Virus record (IMG/VR): IMGVR_UViG_3300027573_000779
Coordinates: 62,001-126,000 of that record
Source: a virus
Reading direction: 5' to 3' (one strand)
Length of the DNA: 64,000 nt
Shown here: piece by piece, positions 50,854-59,200 of the stretch
Layout of the letters: the number at the start of each line of letters is the position of its first letter
How positions within the stretch are numbered: the first letter of the stretch is position 1
The notes under the pieces: generated by a model
What the model was told of the DNA's origin: nothing
Databases searched by the model: none
The model's input: the letters and a program-made list of their open reading frames with translations, nothing else
Made by a program: the position numbers and the translations under genes

Positions 50854-50874
50854 TCCTGTTGTAAAATAAACTAG

Positions 50875-50908
50875 ATAAGCCCGAAGAAATTCGGGCTTAT
50901 TTTTTTTG
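50875..50908 (+). terminator. Rho-independent terminator after tail tube gene
   Basis: Stem ATAAGCCCGAA/TTCGGGCTTAT with a GAAA loop and eight T, the strongest terminator of the window. Confidence 0.95.
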
Positions 50909-50927
50909 TTCTTTTTTTGGGAAACCT

Positions 50928-50934
50928 TGTGTAA
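50928..50934 (+). promoter_or_regulatory. TGTGTAA motif after terminator
   Basis: TGTGTAA 20 bases after the tail tube terminator, 33 bases before the ATG at 50967. Third example of terminator followed by this motif. Confidence 0.55.
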
Positions 50935-50966
50935 AGATTAGTAGGTAAAAGGTCAGTTCCAAGGTT

Positions 50967-51281
50967 ATGGACATAAATAGTGAAAATCTGAAAGATTATA
51001 TTCTCTTTCATGTAACTAGAAAGATAACAAATCTTTATAAACATATACTTTTTATTCTGGAAGATTTGCGCGATGAAAAGTATTCAATGCAAGACCCAAA
51101 GAGTTATTCGCAAACCAGAAAACGGGTTTTGGATTTAGGAAATGACGCCATAAGAGAAATTAACGAACATTTTAAACATTTAGAGGTACAAATTAATGAA
51201 AACAAAACCCAATATCCAATCGGTGATTCGGGAACGTTTGTGTTTGCAAAGTCTTCAAAAAACAATGGAAGAAAAGTTTAG
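50967..51281 (+). CDS. Hypothetical helical protein, tail region
   Basis: 104 residues. Helical, with TNLYKHILFILEDLRDEKY and KRVLDLGNDAIREINEHFKH. Sits between tail tube and chaperone genes, where tail assembly factors occur; no motif recognised. Its 3' end overlaps the next gene by 86 bases. Confidence 0.5.
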   Translation: MDINSENLKDYILFHVTRKITNLYKHILFILEDLRDEKYSMQDPKSYSQTRKRVLDLGNDAIREINEHFKHLEVQINENKTQYPIGDSGTFVFAKSSKNNGRKV

Positions 51282-51429
51282 GGTGACGCCCAAGCTCGAA
51301 TATATTAAATCTACAGCTTTTTTAATTAAATTTAAAAACTGGGATGATAGCACTAAAAAAGACTTTATTAAAAATTTAGGCGGAAAGGTAAATTTTAAAC
51401 AAACACAGGAGTTTTTAAATACATTATGA
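51196..51429 (+). CDS. Small hypothetical protein, tail region
   Basis: 77 residues from ATG 51196, preceded by GAGGT inside the upstream gene; an alternative ATG at 51265 would give 54 residues and a 17-base overlap. A beta/alpha pattern (AFLIKFKNWDDSTKKDFIKN) and NFKQTQEFLNTL end. Its stop overlaps the next start by 4 bases (ATGA), supporting real translation of the C-terminal part. Function unknown. Confidence 0.45.
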   Translation: MKTKPNIQSVIRERLCLQSLQKTMEEKFRVTPKLEYIKSTAFLIKFKNWDDSTKKDFIKNLGGKVNFKQTQEFLNTL

Positions 51430-52151
51430 AAAAATTGCACGAGTTCACGGTATATAAGGAAACCGAAATAGAAGTTACGGTAAAGGATGAAAACGATAAG
51501 GACGTAGTAAAAAAGGAAAAGAAACGCGAGCCTTTTAAGTATTTTATCGCTAAACCTACCCGAAATCAAATTGATGAAGCAGACTTTTTCTATGCTCAAA
51601 AGTTTAATGAGGCGGCTAAAGCAGGACTTTTAACTAGAGCCTTGCTCGCTAAACGTTATTCAAACGATGGCGGCTCAATGAGTGAACCGGATAAAGAACA
51701 GTATGTATCGCTTTATACCGCCCTTTTTACCAAGGAAAATGAATATAAATCTTTAGCCGGTTTGCCGGAAGATAAGCAGGACAAGGAGAAAATAAAGAAA
51801 GTTACAGAAGAAATTATTGAGCTTCAAAAAGAAATTCAAGATTTTGAAGCTACCCAAATGAGTCTTTACGACCAAACTGCCGAAAGTTGGGCTAGGAATA
51901 AAACTATTCTTTGGTGGGTTCTTTTCCTGTCATATAAGTATACTGACGGCGAAAATTTTGAACCTGTTTTTAAAGGCCAGATTTTTGAGGAAAAAGACGC
52001 TGTTTATGGGGAAATTTGGGATTCAGAGGATAGTTTTCAGTTGGAAGTTGTTAATAAATTTGTCTTCTTTGTTAGTTTTTGGTATACAGGTCGCGCCAAT
52101 AAGCCAGAAGATTTTGCCGAAATAGCTAAAAGATTTGAACCAGAGTCCTAA
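51426..52151 (+). CDS. Tail assembly chaperone candidate 1
   Basis: 241 residues. Directly upstream of the second chaperone-like gene and the tape measure, the usual place of tail assembly chaperones. An N-terminal strand region (EFTVYKETEIEVTVKDENDK), a coiled coil near 100-150, and LYDQTAESWARNKTILWW, which corresponds to LGYTAETYATKKTNELFV in the next protein, indicating paralogy. Role: bind the tape measure and recruit tube subunits, by analogy with lambda gpG. Confidence 0.5.
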   Translation: MKKLHEFTVYKETEIEVTVKDENDKDVVKKEKKREPFKYFIAKPTRNQIDEADFFYAQKFNEAAKAGLLTRALLAKRYSNDGGSMSEPDKEQYVSLYTALFTKENEYKSLAGLPEDKQDKEKIKKVTEEIIELQKEIQDFEATQMSLYDQTAESWARNKTILWWVLFLSYKYTDGENFEPVFKGQIFEEKDAVYGEIWDSEDSFQLEVVNKFVFFVSFWYTGRANKPEDFAEIAKRFEPES

Positions 52152-52173
52152 AAATAAACTAACGTCCTGTTCG

Positions 52174-52201
52174 GCCCTTACCTAAAGTAGGGGCTTTTTT
52201 T
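52174..52201 (+). terminator. Hairpin with T tract between chaperone genes
   Basis: Stem GCCCTTAC/GTAGGGGC (one G-T pair) with a 5-base loop and seven T, resembling a terminator, but it lies only 4 bases before the GTG of the next gene in the same module. It could attenuate downstream expression rather than fully terminate. Confidence 0.7.
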
Positions 52202-52204
52202 GTA

Positions 52205-53221
52205 GTGAATAAACTAGATGAAATTAAACATAAAATTGCTCTTGCTGATATTTTAGTAGGTTATTCCACAGTAATATTTAATAATCAAACCATCTATATC
52301 AAACATTTTACCTTTCAAGAACACCTAAAAGTTGAACAAGAATATGAAACAAGCTTTGAAATAGCTGTTAAAAAGGGCGTTCCAACCATTGAAGACAAAA
52401 TAAAAGAACTTATTAAAGAAAAAGAGTGGACCGACGAAGAAGAAAAACAGTTCCAAAAACTTCCTCAAGATATAGGTATTTTAAAAGATACCAAGAAAAA
52501 ATTCTTCTTGGAAAAAGACGTGGAAAGAATTGATAAAAATATTAAGGCTGAAGAGGAGAAATTGCAAAAATTGGAGACTAAAAGAAACAGCCTATTAGGT
52601 TACACCGCAGAAACTTACGCAACAAAAAAAACTAACGAACTGTTTGTTTTTCATACCTTTAGAAATCAATTAGAACTAGATAAAACTTTATATTCTTGGG
52701 AAGAGTTTAATGAGTTGGATGAAAGTCAAATGGGCGATTTAATTAATCTTTTTAATAAAGATTGCGTTAGATTTGCCCCTCAAGAGATGAAAAAAACAGC
52801 TATTTTAAACTCTCACATGCAAATGATTTATTTGGCGGGAGAAGATTTGTGGAACTTTTATGGTAAGCCGGTAGTTCAATTTACCGCCCGTCAAAGCGAG
52901 CTTTATAGCCTAGGACGTTATTTTAAAGGACTTATTTCGGACTTAAAAGATAAGGTCACTAGCGATGTTTTAGACGACCCGGATAAACTAATTCAATATG
53001 TAGACTCTCAAAAAGCCGCTGAAACCCTTGGAACCGCCAAAATTCCTGAAGGAAAAGAATCAATTGGAGGAGGAACGGCTATTGTGGGAGCTTCCACTGA
53101 AGATTTAAAGAAATTAGGCTTAGATAAAGAAAAGGGCGCTGATAGTTTGGCTGAAGAAGCTGGAAAGAAAGGCGGCTCTTTAAATATGGAAGATTTATTA
53201 AAATTACACGGTTTGGTGTAA
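52205..53221 (+). CDS. Tail assembly chaperone candidate 2
   Basis: 338 residues from GTG 52205. HFTFQEHLKVEQEYE strand/helix start, a long coiled coil near 60-130 (KNIKAEEEKLQKLETKRNSL), the TAETYATKK element shared with the upstream protein, and a second half with KKTAILNSHMQMIYLAGEDL and a Gly-rich end. Its position just before the tape measure and its similarity to the preceding protein suggest a tail assembly chaperone pair made as two proteins rather than by ribosomal frameshifting. No open-frame overlap exists between the two. Confidence 0.5.
   Translation: MNKLDEIKHKIALADILVGYSTVIFNNQTIYIKHFTFQEHLKVEQEYETSFEIAVKKGVPTIEDKIKELIKEKEWTDEEEKQFQKLPQDIGILKDTKKKFFLEKDVERIDKNIKAEEEKLQKLETKRNSLLGYTAETYATKKTNELFVFHTFRNQLELDKTLYSWEEFNELDESQMGDLINLFNKDCVRFAPQEMKKTAILNSHMQMIYLAGEDLWNFYGKPVVQFTARQSELYSLGRYFKGLISDLKDKVTSDVLDDPDKLIQYVDSQKAAETLGTAKIPEGKESIGGGTAIVGASTEDLKKLGLDKEKGADSLAEEAGKKGGSLNMEDLLKLHGLV
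53215..53221 (+). promoter_or_regulatory. GGTGTAA motif variant
   Basis: GGTGTAA overlapping the stop of the chaperone gene; AAGAAGGATTAAGG follows and the tape measure ATG is at 53243. Spacing like that before the M homologue. Confidence 0.4.
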
Positions 53222-53242
53222 TATTATAAGAAGGATTAAGGT

Positions 53243-56200
53243 ATGGCCAATGATGGAGTAAGAGTACCTGTAGTACTAGAGTGGAATCAAGCGATTCAAG
53301 ACTCTATAGCACAGGCACGAAGAATCCCGCCAGTTAACGTTAGAGTTAATACTGGCCGGATTGGAGATGGTTTTAAACACGCGTCTAAAGAGGCCGAACA
53401 GTTTGAACGAGCCTTAGCTAGCGCCCAAACCCGCGTTTTAACCCTCGGGGCGTCTTTCGGCGCTCTGTTCGCAATTCAAAGAGGCTTTAAAGCCTTAATC
53501 CAAACAACCATTGATGTTGAAAAGCAGCTTAAAGACATTAATGTTATTTTGGGAGTAAGCACAAGCAGTCTTAGCACCTTTTCTGAGCAACTGTTTGGTA
53601 TAGCTAAAAATACCGGCCAAAGCTTTGAAACAGTAGCTAAAGCCGCCTTGGAATTTAGCCGCCAAGGTCTTGGAGTTCAAGAAACTTTAAAAAGAACCAA
53701 TGACGCCCTTATTTTAACCCGCCAAACTGGATTAGATGCCGCTGAAGCAACCGACGCTATCACTGCCGCTATTAACAGCTTTAGTCAAGCTGCTCTGACT
53801 TCAAGCGATATTGTTAATAAGTTTGCTAAGGTTGACCAAAACTTTGCAGTTAGTTCCGCTGACTTAGCAGAAGCTATTAAACGGGTGGGTTCTAGCGCTG
53901 AAGAAGCGGGAGTAGGAATTGATGAACTTATTGCTTTAGTTACCTCTGCCCAACAAATAACTCAACGTGGCGGTGCTGTAATTGGTAACGCTTTTAAGAC
54001 TATTTTTACTCGTACAGCCAGACCCCAAGTGCTTAATGACCTTGAACAACTTGGAATTACTGTCAGAAACGCTCAAGGAGATATTCTCCCGGCTGTTCAA
54101 ATCCTCACAAATTTGGCGAACAGTTATGATAATTTAAGTCAGGCCCAACAATCTGCCGCCGCTGAACTTGTAGGGTCTGTTTATCAAATTAACATTTTAA
54201 AAGCTTCTTTAAAAGATTTGGGTAAAGAACACTCGTTTTACTCTAAGGCTCTCAATGACTCTTCAACCGCAACTGACGAAGCTGTTCAACGTAACGAAGC
54301 TTTAAATACAACTCTAGCGGCTTTAATTAATAGAACTAAAGAAAACGTAAGGCAGTTTTCGGCTAATGTGGGACAGGACACTTTTGGCCCTTCAATTCGA
54401 AGAGTTGCTGGTCTTGCTAATGGTTTCTTGGAAAATGCTAATAACATTTTAGGTGCCGATAAAGCTGAAGTGGCTTTTAAAGAAATTGGTTCAGTTCTTG
54501 GAAAAGGACTGGTTAGGGGTTTTGGACAGTTCTTACAAGGTCCGGGTTTGGCGCTGATTGGTGTTGCACTGTTTAAATTTGCCAGTCAGTTCGCAAGGCT
54601 GGCAACAGAAGCTTATAAACTTTTGACTGACCTTAACAAAAGCACTGACCAAAGGGCCGCTATTGAGTCTCGCGTTTTAGGCGTTTTAAGACAAGAGCCT
54701 AATATTTATAGCCAAATACTAGGAAATAGTTTAAGTGTTGTTCAGGCACAAGAAAAGGTTCTTCAAATTATAACGGCACAAAATGCAGCCTTAAACGCCC
54801 AAAAAGCAATAGCTTCACAACTAACATCCACCCTCATTAATACTGGCGCAGTAGGAGTCAATCCTAAGACTAGGGAAGTGGTGACCAATCCAGCTTTAAA
54901 AAAAACACGCTCAGAAGGTAGCATTCCGAACTTTGCGGTAAATATTTTGGACGCTCAAAAGGAAATTGAAGGCGCTTATAAAGCTAAATACATTCCCGGC
55001 CAAGTGCGCCAAGTGGGAGACGCAGTAATTAATAATGCAGAAAGTATTAAAACTAGCGCCGCACACCCCCAAGAAAAAGCTATAGTGCCGCCTCAAGGCA
55101 GCGAAGCGGGACAAAAATACAAAGAAGCTTATCGAACTATTTATGGTAAAAGCCCTTATGGGGATGCAATTACCAAGGGGAGAAACGCTTTTCAGGTTCA
55201 GTGGATGAAGTCAATCGGCGCTAAAAGAGGGTTGGATTTAACTAATCCAGATAATATTTTAGTGCTTGCAAAACAGTTCAGAGAAACCTATGGGTCACAA
55301 CAGGGGCTGTTGCCATTTAATAAAGGAAAGGTGCCAAGTTTTGCCTCTAGTTTAACTTTATCAACTTCAAAAAACTTTGTTAAACTCGCAAAAGAAAGGG
55401 GTGTCAAAATTGTCAGAGAAGACCAGAGGGTTCCCCAAGGTAGTGCTTTTTATATTCGTTCTGGCGCAGAAGGAAAGAAAATAGTTCTTCCAAAAAAGAC
55501 TCCTATTGATGTTCTTGCTCATGAAGTAGGACACGACCTTTCATATGATTACTTAAATATATACTCTCCAAGACTTTTAAAAGAACAATCAGCTAACATC
55601 GAAGCCTTAAAAAGAATTCCCACAGAAAAAGAAAGACAGGGATATCGTGAAACACTAAGTCCTGCAACTAAAACATATAAAATTGGAATATTAAGAGGTA
55701 TTTTGAAGGATTTTGCTCCTAATATAGACGACGAAAGTATTTTTATTAATGAACTCAGAAAGCAGGAAGGCAAACATTCTGATAGATATTCCCCCGTAAT
55801 AAGAGCGCACAGTACCGCTTTGCGTGCTTTGATAAAAGATATAGGACCAAAAAAAGTAAAAGAGATATTGTCACAATTGCCCGAAATAGACAAAACCGAT
55901 TTAAAAAGAAAACCTTACGCTTCGGGGCACGTTCCAAACTTCAACCTCTTCAGTAAGGTTTCTACTGAAGACGAAGCTAACCGAATGGTTAAAGTCTCTT
56001 CGGTTAACGCGCTGAAGCCTTATTTGAAGAAATCAGAAGGTGATGTGCCAAATTTTGCCTCAGGGCGCGTCCCGAACTTTGCTTCTAGTTTATCTCTTTC
56101 AACTAGTAAAAAACTATTAAGGGAAGCTAAAAAAACAGGAATAAAAACACTAAGAACCAACGAACCAATACCTTATTATGATATTCCTTCGAGTTCGGTT

Positions 56201-59200
56201 CGCGCTCCAAAAGGAACTTCTTTTGATGTTATTGCGCACGAACTTGGTCACGGATTTTCTTATCAGGAAAACCCCCTTCTGGAAAGAGTGCGTTCAGATA
56301 TAAAATCAGAAGTGGGCGCTAATACTGAAATTTTAAACAGATTATCAGGAAAAGAAAAGAAATCATTTGCTAAACAAATGCTTAATCCTTTTAAAACCTA
56401 CAAGATAACATCTTTAGTTGATTCTTTAAGAGGACTGGTTCCCCTACCTGAGATGGTCAAAATCATTGGACAACACAGAATAAGAACCAAAGATTTAGGA
56501 AAAAGAGCCGGGGATTTAGGTAATTATAGTGATTTTAGAAAATCTCAATCACAAGTTCTAAGAGACATTGTTAAGACAGTGGGACCACAAAAAGTTAAAG
56601 AGCGCATTTCGAATCTTTCACCGGTTAATAAACAAGACTTAAAGGCGCGTTATTTTGCTTCAGGGCGAGTGCCCAACCTTGCCAAAAGTTCCTACTCTTT
56701 GGTTCATAGTACAACTCCACAGTTGGCTAAGACAATAGAGTCAGAGGGCCTTAAACCTAGAAGAAAAGAGGGCTTTGAAAAGGGGTATTTTTCGCAACAT
56801 GTTACTAACTTTGAGAAACTTGCTGAAGAAGTCAGAGCAAGCGAGTTTCCTGATTTGCCTAGTAGACTAAACTCGGTTTATTTAACTCCAGAAAGTCGAA
56901 AATTTAATAGGTTTGGAACGCATTTTAAAGTTGCCCCAAATAAAGAAAGCTATATTTTCAACTTAAAAAAGATAGATAAAGCTTTTGATTTAGCGGGTCC
57001 TTATGGGACGAGCACTGTTCCAAATACTAAATTACGCGAACTTGCTCGTGAATATTTCCAATCCGGCATTCCTTTAAATAGACAAAATCTAAATAAAGTT
57101 TTAGAAAAAGAGAAAGAAAATACGGGTTATGACTATGGAGACAATCCTTTTTTTGAAATCCTGACGCCGGGACCAGTTTCAGCTAAAAAAATAAAAAGGC
57201 TTAACTCAAAAGGCGCGGTTCCAAACTTTAATATTGATGTTAATGGTATTTTTTCACAACTTCCTGAGCGTGAACGCGTTGTAATAGAAGAACACGCCGA
57301 TGGATTAAAATTGGGCGAAATTGCAAAGAAATATAATATTTCAAGAAATAAAGCAAGCTCTATTTTCAATCGCGGACGTAATAGTTTTATAAAGCAATAC
57401 GGTTTGGCTAAAAAGGGTTTTGGAGAGTTCGCGGCACAAGGTAAAATCCCAAACTTTGCTAAAATCTACAAACTTCGCACTGGATTTCCTGAACATATTT
57501 TAAAACAAATTCAATCATTACATGGTAAACAATTACGAATATTTCCGACTAAGGACCACTTTCCTAAAGAGTTGCGAAACGATATTATAAAGTATGGAGA
57601 AAACAATATTCCCAAGTTTGACCCAAACTTAATAATCGACAGTAATGAAATTATTGAAGTTGAACACGATGATAATATTCGAGGACTTCATGGAACCAAT
57701 ATTGAGAAAATTGTAGTAAAGAAAACAACGCCTTATTTAGACCAACATCTGGCAATTGCCAAAGATGGCGGTATTAAGAGTATTTGGCACACTTTAAATC
57801 CAGACAGGTTTAATAAACCACAAAATCCTAGAAATAGAATTTATAGTCAGGGCCAAGTGCCGAATTTTGCTTCTTCATTTTCTAATATCAGTTTAGCAAA
57901 AGCTCCACATAATTCTACTGCGATAAGAAGACTGGGAATACCAAAAACCGGCAGTTATGCTTCCTATTACTTTGACAGGAATAAACACATAAACATAAGT
58001 TTCATTGAATCTAACCAAAAAGGGGACGCTTTTAGGTTATTTAAAGCTTTGGGGCGCACCGCCCGTAGAATTAAGCGTCCAATTATAAGTGAAACTCTAG
58101 TCAAATCGTCCAAACAACCTGACGAAAACCAAACTAATTGGGAACAACTTTTAGTAAGATATCCTCAATTACGCTACCGGGACTTACCAAACGCTTCAAC
58201 CAATGGGGTTTTTCGGCCAAATCTTCTAGGAAGTGAAGAACGAAGCTTTAACACCTTTGAAGAACTAAAAACTATAGTAAACCAAGTTCCTTCAGATATT
58301 TTCAAAAAAAACCTTAGAACAGGATTCACAAGTGTCGGCAACCTCTCCACTACTTTTAAAAACAAAGGGCAAGCGCCAAATTTTGCTTACATTCCATTCA
58401 TTTCTCCTCTTGTCGGGCGCGTGGTGACTAATTTGGTGCATTCTGGCGAAGGTTTTAGTATGGCGGCTTTAAAACCTGCTTTTAATTTTGCTAAGGAAAA
58501 GGGCATAAAACAAACGATTAAAAATATTATTTTAGACAAACCGGCGCACCAAGGAACTTTTTTTGGTTTTAACGAAGAAGGAAGAGAAGACTTCGGCTTG
58601 TCCGAATTTGGTTTTCGAAAAATGTTTGGTTTGGAACCTAGAATTCCACCAAATCCAGAAGTTAAACTCCGTCAAATTCCGGGCAAGAAAAACACCTATG
58701 CAATAGGTGGAAGAAATCCACTACAAAATTTTGGAGTTAATCTAACAACAAAAACTCCTCAAAATGTTAGATATCGCCCTCAAGACCCAAATACAATTAG
58801 AAGTTTGTTTAGGAGTCCAGATTTCGGAGCTTTTAACCTAGATGCCAACACCAAAAACAGAAAAATTCGCTATTCTGACACTTGGGATTTTGCACTCCAT
58901 GGGAGCGAAAAGTTGAATTTTAAGGAATTAAAAGACGAACTAAAAAGACGTTTTATTAGACAGCCCGAACTTGAATCTATCAAAGATGAATTTAAATTAA
59001 ACGTTCTTCCAAAAGTTTTAAAACAAAACCCTTTAAAAACAATTAAGGATATTAAAGAACTTTTTCCCAAAAACAGACTTAAGAGTGTTTTGAATCCTGC
59101 GAATCTTGTTTTCCAAGGTAATGCGGGAGCCAGTCTTTTTACTAATGAGCCGGTTCATTCTTATGGTAGTTCACAGTTAACAAAACTGTTTAGGAAGCTA

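Noticed and set aside
51426-53221. Programmed ribosomal frameshift between the two chaperone-like genes, as in lambda G/GT
   Set aside because: The downstream frame is closed by a stop at 52160-52162, after the upstream stop at 52149-52151, so the two open frames do not overlap and no slip could join them.
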